From a virus, in the IMG/VR virus record IMGVR_UViG_3300014839_000011, positions 1 to 47,861 of that record: a stretch of 47,861 bases of DNA; one strand, given 5' to 3'. Below, piece after piece: positions 1 through 8,248 of the stretch. The position numbers and the translations under genes are program-made. The notes beneath the pieces are model-generated. The model had not been told where the DNA came from. It saw only the letters and a program-made list of their open reading frames with translations, and did no database searches. How positions within the stretch are numbered: position 1 is the first letter of the stretch; every line of letters begins with the position of its first letter.

Positions 1-540
1 ATCCTCAACGACCTCCTTGATCTTGACCTCCAGGAGCTTCTTGACCTCGTGAGAGAACCGAAGTACGCCGAATTCGCCCTGGGGGGTCACGACATTCAGA
101 TACCACTGCCTCTGGCAATTGTGGTCCTTCAGCCAAGTCTTGTCGCTGGCGAGAATGGACTCCACAGTCTCGCTTGTATTGGTGGGATCGGCCTTGACGA
201 TGTTCGTCTTCTGTTCGAGTTCAGCCTTCTTAGAGAGAACAAGCTGGCATTCTGGGCAAAGCTGAGTCACCATGCCGCTACGGAAGTTCTTCACCTCGAT
301 GCACTTGAACGGCCTCTGCTTGGCGTTCTCGGGATTCTTCTGGTCCACTCCGGCGTAGCCAAAATGCTGACCGTAATACATCGCCCAGGTACCAGCCGAG
401 GCTAGAGACTTCATGGGCGGAAGAATGCGGTACGTGTAGCAAATCGTACCACCTGACTTGTCTGTCTTCAGGTCAAAGTTCTTGAATCCGCCGCTACCAC
501 CGTATTTTGCTTTTCCGAAGCCAGTCGAGTTTTCGCTCAT
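1..540 (-). CDS. gp32-like single-stranded DNA-binding protein (partial, 3' end outside window)
   Basis: The reading frame is open from an ATG at 540 to the window edge (180 codons), so the C-terminus is missing. The protein starts MSENSTGFGKAKYGG. Around residues 50-92 it has a His followed by Cys-x14-Cys-x2-Cys (the last pair in QLCPECQ), the same order of zinc ligands as in T4 gp32 (His, Cys, Cys-x2-Cys). That, with its place next to the replicative polymerase genes, suggests a protein that coats single-stranded DNA during replication and recombination. The call rests on zinc-ligand order and context, not on full-length similarity. It lies downstream of the 248-residue gene in the same leftward unit. 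Confidence 0.55.
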   Translation of the reverse strand, partial: MSENSTGFGKAKYGGSGGFKNFDLKTDKSGGTICYTYRILPPMKSLASAGTWAMYYGQHFGYAGVDQKNPENAKQRPFKCIEVKNFRSGMVTQLCPECQLVLSKKAELEQKTNIVKADPTNTSETVESILASDKTWLKDHNCQRQWYLNVVTPQGEFGVLRFSHEVKKLLEVKIKEVVED

Positions 541-567
541 GATTCTGTATCCTTGATTGTGTAGGGT

Positions 568-1314
568 TTACTTGGTGATTTCAGGGGTGGTCTTCTTTGT
601 TTTGAACTTCTCCTTCACCGTAGCGAACACCTTGAAGACATACTCCTTGTCTACTGTGCTCCCCTTGGTGAAGACGTTGGAGCCGAATTTGGCTACGCAG
701 CTCTCCAGGCCACGGGCCTCGTCGGCGCACTCCAGGCCGATGAGGACTACCGGCAGGGCTGTAGCGGAGAAGCGGGTGGCATAGGCCTGCTTCTGAATTT
801 CAGCGGCGATGTAGAGGCGATTTAGGTCGTCTCCGAAGGTATCGCGGATAGTGCCCCTCACCCTCTCAACCAAGTCTTTGCGAGTAAGGACCCTTCCGTC
901 CTTGTACTTGGGGAGGTCCATAGCCTTGACGTTGAGTTCATGGCCCACGTCGGTGATACCCTGGGTGAGCTTGGAGAAAGCCATAATACCGAATTCTCGG
1001 GAATCGGCCAGGACAGGCTCGATAAGGTCAGCAATCCGGGAATACAGGGCATCGGCGTGGACAGTTAGGGTCCCACCCTCGTCTGCGGCGATTTTGGCGA
1101 ATGCCTCGGCTTCGTCTCCAATAACGAAGATGCCGATGGTCATCTCAGCGATCCTGTCAAAGTATTGCTTGCGAAGAGGCACCAAGCGGTCCTTCGCCTC
1201 GTTGACTGTATTGGTGATAGAAGACCGAGTGCGCCAATCCCAAGCTTCAGTGTCGATATTGGCCAGCTTTTCAGTTTCCACGATTTGACGAAGCAGCTCT
1301 TTCAGGGTTTCCAT
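568..1314 (-). CDS. hypothetical protein in the polymerase/SSB cluster
   Basis: 248 residues starting METLKELLRQIVETEKLANID. It is preceded by AAGGAG and by a CGCTAT-type promoter element only 20-30 bp upstream. No domain is recognised. The composition is soluble and largely helical, with a lysine-rich tail. It sits between the C-terminal DnaE gene and the gp32-like gene, so a replication or recombination role is plausible but unproven. Confidence 0.7.
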   Translation of the reverse strand: METLKELLRQIVETEKLANIDTEAWDWRTRSSITNTVNEAKDRLVPLRKQYFDRIAEMTIGIFVIGDEAEAFAKIAADEGGTLTVHADALYSRIADLIEPVLADSREFGIMAFSKLTQGITDVGHELNVKAMDLPKYKDGRVLTRKDLVERVRGTIRDTFGDDLNRLYIAAEIQKQAYATRFSATALPVVLIGLECADEARGLESCVAKFGSNVFTKGSTVDKEYVFKVFATVKEKFKTKKTTPEITK

Positions 1315-1334
1315 GTATCTCCTTGTTGAATGTA

Positions 1335-1345
1335 CTAATAGCGCA
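1335..1345 (-). promoter_or_regulatory. CGCTAT-family promoter element (leftward)
   Basis: Minus strand reads TGCGCTATTAG, followed by AAGGAG and the ATG at 1314. No TTGACA-like hexamer is seen 17 bp upstream; that sequence is the end of the dnaE C-terminal gene. It probably drives the 248-residue gene and the SSB. Confidence 0.6.
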
Positions 1346-1356
1346 GTGAGTGTGGA

Positions 1357-3300
1357 TCACTCTTCTGATTCTTTCTTTGGTAATGCAGGTTGAATTACCT
1401 TGATGTCGTCTATTCCGATGATTTTCCCTTCCCTCTTAGACAGCAGAACCAAAGCCACTGACCCGGACATCTCCTTCTTGAAGTAATCGGGCAGCTCACC
1501 CGTATCGTACCCGGGCCACTTGACTGCCTTCAGGCGCTTGCCGTCGATATCCAGTATCAATTCACAGGCTTTCTTTTTGTCTCCGTACGAGAAATTCCTT
1601 TGTTCGACTACGTAGGCAATGACGGCCATGTGGATTTTTGGGGTGGGCGCGTTAGCCCCAGGGAAAGGTGGCTCGCAATCGCTGCGGTCGAAGATAAGCA
1701 CTGAATCAGGACCCATGACGATCTTGTCCGACCATGCCTTGGGAAGACCTTCGATGAGCCCTATCTCCTTGCCAGTAACGAACGGGACCCAGTGTTTCGG
1801 TGAAGGCCTGAAGTAAGCCCTTTCGTTGTCTGCTGGATAGGAGAATCCAGGGATCTTTATGCACTTCAGGTGCGGGAACAGATTCTCTGAGTAAGCCGGC
1901 AGAACAGCCTTCCTCATCTGGAAACGAATCATGGCATCCAGGTGCAGGTATTTTGCGGGAACTGCTTCAATCTTCCTCTTCTTTGATGCCTTAGCTACTG
2001 CCTCGAAATACATACCCAGTTGATCCACTGTTCCAGTATCTGGAGGGAACAGAGAGTCCATCGCTCCGCTCACGATGAGAGTGCCGACAACCGTCTTATT
2101 CAAAGCTGAATGGCCAGCCCTGGTCTTGGGCACCATGGTCTTGGTCTTTTTGTCTTCGACCATGACTGTATTGCCCTGTTCATCTTGGACCACTGTGGTA
2201 TTGGCCTTCTTGAAGGCTTCGATTTTATGGCAGAAGTCGTTGATGTCTGCGTACGGACGCCCGGCGCAAAGCTGTTGGTGGGCTTTCTCTCCAATACCCA
2301 AGAGTAGAGTGACGGGGGCTCTGATGCGCTCCTTCTTGATCTCGAATTGGTCTGCACTCAGGTTTACGTCAGGGAGGTCAATCATGTGACCACAGTGACC
2401 CCAGAAGGTGTCGTTGATTTCGTTTTTGCCTGCATTCCTGAGCACAGCAGTCCACCACTCTAGGGGGTAGTAGTGCTTGAGGTAGGCGCATGCATAGCTG
2501 ATGACTACGTAGCATACGGCATGTGATTTATTGAATCCGTACTGAGAAAATTTCTCCATAGAGGTCCACAGGTTAGCCGCCTGCTCTTCGCCCAGCATCG
2601 GGATGGCTCCACGGTCAAAAACCTTACGGTCCTCCATTACCTTCTTGGTCTGCTTCTTGGAGATATGAACACGAAATTCGTCGGCTTCCTCTGCTGTAGT
2701 GTGTCCGACATGCTGGAATATACGCTGGAGGGCTTCTTGGTAGATGATCGTCCCCTTAGTCTCCGGTAGCAGCTCATCTAGAATTGGTAAGCTCCCTACG
2801 GGTTCTTCGCCTCTAACTCGCCGTGCATATTCGACCAACATATTGTGCTTCTTCCCGTCTTTGTCTTCTACAAAGAAGTCCAAGGGGCCGGGACGATCAA
2901 GTGCCGTGAAAGCGGCTAAGGCCTCGATACTGTCTAGCCCCTTGTGTGCATCGCCTGCTGTATCAGTGGATTTCACATAATCGAACTCACGAAGCCACTG
3001 GAGGGCGCCAGGGGTGTTCATTTGGAACACGGTCTCTGTCTTGCCTTCGCAGATGTCTCTAAAGACAGACTGGTCTTCAGGAAGATCCCAGATGTCGGCG
3101 AATGCGCCGTTCGGTAATGGGGTTATTCTATTCGCCGATACCAATTTGCCGTCGATAAATGAGGAAGTCTTAATGTTCCCGTTTTCATACAGCAGTAACT
3201 CTTTTTCGATCAACGACTTTCTGGTCTTTAGTTCCTGGACACGAGAATCAATCTTACTGTTAGGAGGTCCATTCATGTCAGTCCCGGTGTTTGTGTACAT
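1357..3300 (-). CDS. dnaE: DNA polymerase III alpha, C-terminal part of a split DnaE
   Basis: 647 residues from ATG 3300; an in-frame ATG at 3276 (MNGPPNSKIDSR) is an equally good start. It holds the DnaE region downstream of the third catalytic aspartate: VFQMNTPG (the FQxxS-like motif), FTALDRPGPLDFF, GTIIYQEALQRI, and YGFNKSHAVCYVVISYACAYLK, followed by helix-hairpin-helix and OB-fold-like segments. It has no PHP domain or catalytic Asp triad; these lie in the gene at 3951-6104. The two polypeptides together make one DnaE of about 1360 residues and presumably assemble non-covalently. No intein motifs occur at the break. The start overlaps the start of the GIY-YIG gene on the opposite strand. 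Confidence 0.93.
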   Translation of the reverse strand: MYTNTGTDMNGPPNSKIDSRVQELKTRKSLIEKELLLYENGNIKTSSFIDGKLVSANRITPLPNGAFADIWDLPEDQSVFRDICEGKTETVFQMNTPGALQWLREFDYVKSTDTAGDAHKGLDSIEALAAFTALDRPGPLDFFVEDKDGKKHNMLVEYARRVRGEEPVGSLPILDELLPETKGTIIYQEALQRIFQHVGHTTAEEADEFRVHISKKQTKKVMEDRKVFDRGAIPMLGEEQAANLWTSMEKFSQYGFNKSHAVCYVVISYACAYLKHYYPLEWWTAVLRNAGKNEINDTFWGHCGHMIDLPDVNLSADQFEIKKERIRAPVTLLLGIGEKAHQQLCAGRPYADINDFCHKIEAFKKANTTVVQDEQGNTVMVEDKKTKTMVPKTRAGHSALNKTVVGTLIVSGAMDSLFPPDTGTVDQLGMYFEAVAKASKKRKIEAVPAKYLHLDAMIRFQMRKAVLPAYSENLFPHLKCIKIPGFSYPADNERAYFRPSPKHWVPFVTGKEIGLIEGLPKAWSDKIVMGPDSVLIFDRSDCEPPFPGANAPTPKIHMAVIAYVVEQRNFSYGDKKKACELILDIDGKRLKAVKWPGYDTGELPDYFKKEMSGSVALVLLSKREGKIIGIDDIKVIQPALPKKESEE

Positions 3301-3970
3301 CCTTATTGATCCTATAGCAAATCAAGTTAGGTATGTGGGGATCAGCAAGGATCCATCCAAAAGATTCAAGGGTCACCTATTTACAAGCAACTTAATCAAA
3401 AATACTCACAAAAACAACTGGATCAAAAAACTCAAGAGCTGCGGTATGAAGCCTACGTTGAGCGTCATAGAGCAGGTTTCTTTCGATGAATGGCCTGCTA
3501 AAGAACGATATTGGATAAAATACTACAAGGACATAGGATGCGATCTGACCAATGCTACTATAGGCGGGGAAGGTGTCCTTGAGCCATCTGAAGAAACTAG
3601 ACAAAAAATCCGTAATGCATTCCTGGGCAGAAAGCTCACCCAAGAACAAAAGGATAAGATATCGAAAGCCCACAAGGGAAAGAAACTCACAGAGGAGCAT
3701 AAGGCAGCCATTGGACTCAGCGGAATTGGACGCGTTCAATCTCTGGACAGTATAGCCAAAAGGAATGGGACTAGAGAGAAACTATTTAACGTCAAGGTGA
3801 AGAGCATATACGATGAGATGATCGAACTCTATATCGGGGGAGCATCTCAATTGGAACTGGTCAGGAAATTCCATGTAAGCAAGGACACGGTCCGTCAAAT
3901 TCTATTGAATGCCAATATCATCATCAGGGACCGAATGGTAGCTGTTCATCTTAGGAAGACAAAAAGCTGA
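3275..3970 (+). CDS. GIY-YIG homing endonuclease with NUMOD3 repeats, inserted in split dnaE
   Basis: 231 residues. I chose the ATG at 3275 because TAGGAGG lies just upstream; the frame is open further 5' but only as an antisense shadow of dnaE. GIY-YIG core: FVYILIDP near residue 6, then VRYVGISKDPSKRFKGH. Residues about 105-155 hold NUMOD3 repeats (EETRQKIRNAFLGRK, KDKISKAHKGKK), and the end has a helix-turn-helix (LVRKFHVSKDTVRQIL). It lies on the strand opposite to dnaE and fills almost exactly the interval between the two dnaE parts. It overlaps both of them by about 20-26 bp, so there is no room for a group I intron. It presumably cleaves uninterrupted dnaE alleles. Confidence 0.9.
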   Translation: MSVPVFVYILIDPIANQVRYVGISKDPSKRFKGHLFTSNLIKNTHKNNWIKKLKSCGMKPTLSVIEQVSFDEWPAKERYWIKYYKDIGCDLTNATIGGEGVLEPSEETRQKIRNAFLGRKLTQEQKDKISKAHKGKKLTEEHKAAIGLSGIGRVQSLDSIAKRNGTREKLFNVKVKSIYDEMIELYIGGASQLELVRKFHVSKDTVRQILLNANIIIRDRMVAVHLRKTKS

Positions 3971-6104
3971 GTTCATCTTCTATGTCAGCAAGCTCCCTGC
4001 GAAGCGAATCTTCTCTCCGGGATTGTATTAATCTAATTGCACTTTTCAGATCCAATAAAGACGTGACCGAGAGAAAATCCATCTTGAGACCGCCACTCGC
4101 TTCTACGCTCTTTGGGGTATAGGCAGTCACCGGCACGTCGCTAACTATCGTCATGGGAATGAAGTCAGAGACAGGCGCGTCGCAAACACAATACCCGCAA
4201 GGGTGCCGGGATTTTGATCTCGAAAGTCCAATTACCTTCTGTACAATAGCCCATTCGTCCGGGTACTTCTGGACATATTCCATCAGGGCGGCGTCTGTTT
4301 CGATAGATCCCCGAACCCATGATTTGTCTGAGCCTTCGTACCCGAAGATAAACTCAAGGTCTTCGATACCCTGAGGGGTGTCCTCAAACAGCTTTGCTAG
4401 CCGCTCGATATCTCCCGGTACGCCCCCGTGTAAGACCCGAGCAACATCCTTCACTGATGAACGGAGCTTGAGGCTGGTGTCGATTCCGATTTGGGCATAA
4501 TGGTCACCGAAGCGACGCTTAAGCCAGCCGGTATCGGGGTCTACCAGTATGTCTCGATTGCTGAAGTCCATGTCAATGTCGGGCCACTTCCCTGACCTGA
4601 TGCGTGAGGCGGTCAGGAATCGTTCCATGGAGAGCCCATACCTAAGAGGCTCAACGTGAGTGATTCCCAGGAGGTATGTAATTAGTACGCCAGCAGCAGA
4701 TCCTCGGCCCGGTCCACCCAATCCACCCCTTAGTTCATGTTCAGAGACGGCCTCTTCCGACAAGAAGAAGTACGGCAATAGATCCACCGTCCCATTCCGG
4801 TGAAGCATCTCGATTTCATCGGTAAGCCTCTTGACCCAGGCTTCGTCCTCCCAGTTCATTCTACCGTGCCGCTCAATTAGTTCCATTACATGCCCAAAGG
4901 TGTCAGACGGGTAGAAGCTAGTCGGCAGACTCTTGCGCGTCTTCAGCTCAAACTTATCGAAGCGAGACGCCCAGGCATAACTATTGTCGACCCACTTCTC
5001 GAATTCGGCTTCACTCACGCCGACCTTGGTCTTGAAGTATTGGAAGGACTCTTCACTGCTTTGACGGTGGTATGACCCGCTGAATTTCCATGAGCCCCCA
5101 CCTGACTGAAGACGGATATCCTGGACGATCTTCTCGTCGGGGTAGGCGAAGTGGCTGTCGTCTCCGATGAGGATGGTGTCACCGTACTTCTCGGCCATGT
5201 ACATGAGGAACTTGTCGCATCCAGCTTGGAGGTCTCCATCGAGAGCCCAGGGACGACACTCATTCTTCAGGAAGCCCTCACGAAGTTCGATACGGAGAAT
5301 CTTGCGAGGAGGGGCGTCTACCCACTTGCGGTTTTCCATGGTGGCCAGCAGTTCTACGGCCTCATTGGGGTCCAGAATCTTGCCCTTGAGCTTCCTGGCT
5401 AGGTCTTGAACCTGCATCTCCCCGTGGTCCTTGGTCTTGAACTTTTTCCAAGGGATGAACTTCTCCTCAGTGCCGTCCATCCATGTCACTATGCAGGCTG
5501 ATTGCCAATAGCTGTCGCAGACGTGAGGGAATACCTCAACGAAGAAATTCCCTGGGCGGCAGAGCCCACGTAGCTTCTCGTAGTAGGCCACAGCCATGTC
5601 TGGGTCGTTGTGGTCCACCAGATGGCGCTGGACGACTCCTGCGAGGCAGGATGATGTCATAGTGATGTTCTTGGAGCCTAGCTCCTCCAGGTCAGCCCAG
5701 GTGAACAAGGGCTTGTTTTCGGAGCCGTGCTTCTCTCTGCGGTTCAAGTCGGTACGGGAGAGCACTCGGATGAGTGTTTCAAATGCCTCCTGGTCGCAGG
5801 CCCCCAACGTGACATGGTAGTATTTTGCGTACTTCGTGAAGGTCCCGTCCGGGTCCTTTGGGACGCCAGCCGCAATCAGGATGGGACAATTATCGTCACG
5901 TAGATATCCTTCAAGGCCCAAGATGGGCTTGAGCTTCTTCTCGTGGGCAAGGTCATACACCTTACGGCAAGCCTGAAGGGTACCGTGGTCGGTTACCGTT
6001 AGATATCCGGTACCAAGCTCAATCTCCCTGTCAGCAAAGGCCTCTGGGGTGGAGGCTGTATCAAGAGACTGGATATGACAGTGACAGCTTGGGTAGTTTC
6101 TCAC
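3951..6104 (-). CDS. dnaE: DNA polymerase III alpha, N-terminal part (PHP and catalytic palm) of a split DnaE
   Basis: 717 residues from a GTG at 6104 with GGAG 10 bp upstream. A PHP domain comes first (PSCHCHIQSLDT, TVTDHGTLQACR, MTSSCLAGVVQRH). The polymerase core follows: GGPGRGSAAGVLITYLLGI, then PDIDMDF with the Asp pair at about D511/D513, and the third catalytic Asp at about D676 in LKMDFLSV. The D513-D676 distance (163) is close to the 152 between E. coli D403 and D555. All three catalytic Asp residues are therefore here. The protein stops soon after, with a charged helix that may pair with the similar charged N-terminus of the other part. The stop overlaps the end of the GIY-YIG gene. 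Confidence 0.93.
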   Translation of the reverse strand: MRNYPSCHCHIQSLDTASTPEAFADREIELGTGYLTVTDHGTLQACRKVYDLAHEKKLKPILGLEGYLRDDNCPILIAAGVPKDPDGTFTKYAKYYHVTLGACDQEAFETLIRVLSRTDLNRREKHGSENKPLFTWADLEELGSKNITMTSSCLAGVVQRHLVDHNDPDMAVAYYEKLRGLCRPGNFFVEVFPHVCDSYWQSACIVTWMDGTEEKFIPWKKFKTKDHGEMQVQDLARKLKGKILDPNEAVELLATMENRKWVDAPPRKILRIELREGFLKNECRPWALDGDLQAGCDKFLMYMAEKYGDTILIGDDSHFAYPDEKIVQDIRLQSGGGSWKFSGSYHRQSSEESFQYFKTKVGVSEAEFEKWVDNSYAWASRFDKFELKTRKSLPTSFYPSDTFGHVMELIERHGRMNWEDEAWVKRLTDEIEMLHRNGTVDLLPYFFLSEEAVSEHELRGGLGGPGRGSAAGVLITYLLGITHVEPLRYGLSMERFLTASRIRSGKWPDIDMDFSNRDILVDPDTGWLKRRFGDHYAQIGIDTSLKLRSSVKDVARVLHGGVPGDIERLAKLFEDTPQGIEDLEFIFGYEGSDKSWVRGSIETDAALMEYVQKYPDEWAIVQKVIGLSRSKSRHPCGYCVCDAPVSDFIPMTIVSDVPVTAYTPKSVEASGGLKMDFLSVTSLLDLKSAIRLIQSRREDSLRRELADIEDELSFLSS

Positions 6105-6139
6105 TGTGAAGTATCTCCAGACCTAATCCAGTACTTACC

Positions 6140-6640
6140 ATGACGACACAAATCTGCAACCAATGTAAGATAGAGAAACAACTTGACGAGTTCTATACAC
6201 GTAAGTATAGCACACTGGCAGGTGAAAAGATCTGCCATTCCCACACCTGTAAATCTTGTGCTGTGGCCAAGGTGGTAAAGAATACAAGGGACCACTGGGA
6301 GGACAGGTACAAAACATACCACCAGAAGTTCTATGCTACTGGTGCAGCAATACAAAGGTGCCGAGATTGCCGAGATAGAATGTGGCTAAAGGTTAATCAA
6401 TTAAAGCAAGGTCCTTGTATGGATTGCGGCAGAAGTTTTCCGGCCGTCTGCATGGACTTCGACCACAGAGATCCATCTACCAAGAGCGACTCGATTAGCC
6501 AATTGGTAGCAAAAAGGCGGCGGTGGGAAATTATAGAGGAGGAGATCCAAAAGTGCGACTTGGTCTGCGCTTGCTGTCACCGTATCAGAAGTTCCAAGAT
6601 GCTAGGCTGGAATGCCGGTGAAGGAACAGACGATGGCTAA
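6140..6640 (+). CDS. HNH endonuclease, free-standing
   Basis: 166 residues. The N-terminal zinc-finger pair is ICNQCKIEKQLDEFYTRK with HTCKSC. The C-terminal HNH module is PCMDCGRSF, then MDFDHRDPSTK, then CDLVCACCHRIRSSK. It runs against the surrounding minus-strand genes, between the dnaE N-terminal part and the 180-residue gene. Its 3' end overlaps that gene's 3' end by 56 bp. No good SD and no CGCTAT element precede it. Probably a selfish endonuclease. Confidence 0.85.
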   Translation: MTTQICNQCKIEKQLDEFYTRKYSTLAGEKICHSHTCKSCAVAKVVKNTRDHWEDRYKTYHQKFYATGAAIQRCRDCRDRMWLKVNQLKQGPCMDCGRSFPAVCMDFDHRDPSTKSDSISQLVAKRRRWEIIEEEIQKCDLVCACCHRIRSSKMLGWNAGEGTDDG

Positions 6641-7127
6641 TTCGGTGAGTGAGCATCAGAACCTTCACCCAGAAGTCGGTCTGAACCACAGACGAGAATG
6701 TACGTTGAACCACCTTGGGCAGGACGCTAGCATCACCCTTGTAGATACGCCAGCCGCAGCCACAAGCGATCTCGATGTCGTCTGGCCCGGCTTCCTTAGC
6801 GAATAGAGGATGCTTGAAGATATGAGCTTTGTATCTAGAGCCAAGGACCTTGACGATCTCCACCCTCTCTTGGATCAATTCCTCCACTTCATGACAAATA
6901 GTGGGAGCGGCGTCAAAGGGTACTCCCTCTGCTTGCGGCTCCTTCTTCAGTAGCTCTTCGATAGACTTCTCGCGCACTGAATCGGGACAATCAGGACAGG
7001 GGGTGGCTACATTGGTACTGTAACAATTCAGCCATCCTTCCCCATCGCACTCCGGATTGTGCTCCTTCTGGTCCAGGGAGATGGCCTGCTGGTCAAACGT
7101 TTCCTTGTCTGCTTCGTTGTTATCCAT
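6585..7127 (-). CDS. hypothetical protein, Cys-rich
   Basis: 180 residues from ATG 7127 with GGGAG six bases upstream; the start overlaps the stop of the 73-residue gene by 8 bp. It has a CxxC pair (TPCPDCPDSV) and a later IACGCGWRIYKG, suggesting a small zinc-binding fold. No family recognised. The last about 18 residues (SHRLFLHRHSSLASWNF) lie antisense to the HNH gene and may be an artefact of that insertion rather than the ancestral C-terminus. Confidence 0.65.
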   Translation of the reverse strand: MDNNEADKETFDQQAISLDQKEHNPECDGEGWLNCYSTNVATPCPDCPDSVREKSIEELLKKEPQAEGVPFDAAPTICHEVEELIQERVEIVKVLGSRYKAHIFKHPLFAKEAGPDDIEIACGCGWRIYKGDASVLPKVVQRTFSSVVQTDFWVKVLMLTHRISHRLFLHRHSSLASWNF

Positions 7128-7341
7128 TTTTGACTCCCATCAGCTCCCTCAGTCGATTCACTGCCTGCCGGTAAAGGTCTTCCACTTCATTCTCCACAAG
7201 GGCTAATGCATGAGCGATGATCCTATTCGGGCAACCCTCAGGATACCTCTCGAGCAGCTTCTTCAGGGAGAAGTTGAACCTCTTGAGGTTAACGAAGTCG
7301 CCTTCTTCGGCGATCTTGGCTTTGATTTCAGTGATGGTCAT
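7120..7341 (-). CDS. small hypothetical protein
   Basis: 73 residues, MTITEIKAKIAEEGDFVNLK. Charged and helical, no recognised domain. ATGA overlap with the upstream 133-residue gene and 8-bp overlap with the downstream gene mark it as part of a translationally coupled string. Confidence 0.65.
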   Translation of the reverse strand: MTITEIKAKIAEEGDFVNLKRFNFSLKKLLERYPEGCPNRIIAHALALVENEVEDLYRQAVNRLRELMGVKNG

Positions 7342-7739
7342 GGCAGATCTCTGAATGGGAGAACTTTGTTGTAGGTCGAGTGGGCACGTCGAGCTTCTTT
7401 GAGTTCCTTTTTCATCCTGGAAATGACGGACGCATTCTCCTTGACATCCATCAGAACTTCCTTGAGCATATTGAATATACCCAAATGAACCATGGTGGCT
7501 CCCCCTAGCGCCAACTTTGCGTCGGTGTATTCTCTGAGAGACACTACCTTTGCCCGATAAACCAAGAAGTCCAAATTTTTCTGTAGGGCGTCTATATGTT
7601 CTGCAGTCTTCTTCAGGTCTCTCTGGAGAGCCGCCTTCCTGGTGCCAAGCTCTAGGATAATTGACTTCCCTTGGGCGATATTGTTGGTGAGCTTCGAGAT
7701 GGTGTCTTCAAGCGCAAGAAGCTCATCGAATGCTGGCAT
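7338..7739 (-). CDS. hypothetical coiled-coil protein
   Basis: 133 residues from ATG 7739 (MPAFDELLALEDTISKL). The frame is open further upstream, but ATG 7739 overlaps the HNH stop as TAATG, the usual coupling arrangement here. Heptad-like helices run through residues 5-65 (LEDTISKLTNNIAQGKSI) and 90-125 (MKKELKEARRAHSTYNKV). Function unknown. Confidence 0.65.
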   Translation of the reverse strand: MPAFDELLALEDTISKLTNNIAQGKSIILELGTRKAALQRDLKKTAEHIDALQKNLDFLVYRAKVVSLREYTDAKLALGGATMVHLGIFNMLKEVLMDVKENASVISRMKKELKEARRAHSTYNKVLPFRDLP

Positions 7740-8248
7740 TAGTCTCTCTTGAGGTAAGGGTAGCAAACACAAGTGAGGTCAGGTGGTGTCTCTAGGTATT
7801 GGGCTACAGATTTGGCCAAATCAGGTCGGTCTCGAAGATAGGCGATAGCCATGTTGCACATATGGCAGACCAGACCTCGTACCGCCCCTGTCCTATGGTC
7901 ATGATCCACTTGGTAGGTCTTGTGTTTTCCTGTAGGCGGCCCCTTACAAATAGAACAAACCCCTCCTTGTTGTGCTAAGATGGTGTCGAACTTCTCCCTG
8001 GTTAGCCCATAACGTTTCAGCCAATGATCTGGATGATCCTTCCTATACTGATGGGATTTCTCCCTCCCTGTGAATCTAAGGTCTTGCTTGTTTTCCTGGT
8101 AGTACCCTAAATAGTACTTCTTATGGTAGACGCTTAGGCATTCTTTGCAGGCTTTGCGGTATTTGCCGCTGTCTTTTCTAAACGCAAAATAAGTTTCATT
8201 CAGTGGCTTAGGTATATTACATTTCGGGCACGTTTGTATGATGTCCAT
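7739..8248 (-). CDS. HNH endonuclease, endonuclease VII-like
   Basis: 169 residues. An N-terminal zinc finger (CPKCNIPKPLNETYF, CKECLS) is followed by the endonuclease VII-type core: YGLTREKFDTILAQQGGVCS, ICKGPP, VDHDHRTGAVRGLVCHMCN. The VDHDH and paired CxxC motifs are the His-Me-finger active site and zinc site. Joined to its neighbours by 1-nt overlaps on both sides, so it has been inserted without breaking the coupled leftward unit. Confidence 0.9.
   Translation of the reverse strand: MDIIQTCPKCNIPKPLNETYFAFRKDSGKYRKACKECLSVYHKKYYLGYYQENKQDLRFTGREKSHQYRKDHPDHWLKRYGLTREKFDTILAQQGGVCSICKGPPTGKHKTYQVDHDHRTGAVRGLVCHMCNMAIAYLRDRPDLAKSVAQYLETPPDLTCVCYPYLKRD

Noticed and set aside
3271-3975. 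Group I intron or split intein joining the two dnaE parts
   Set aside because: The nuclease gene leaves no room for an intron core, and no intein blocks are seen at the ends.
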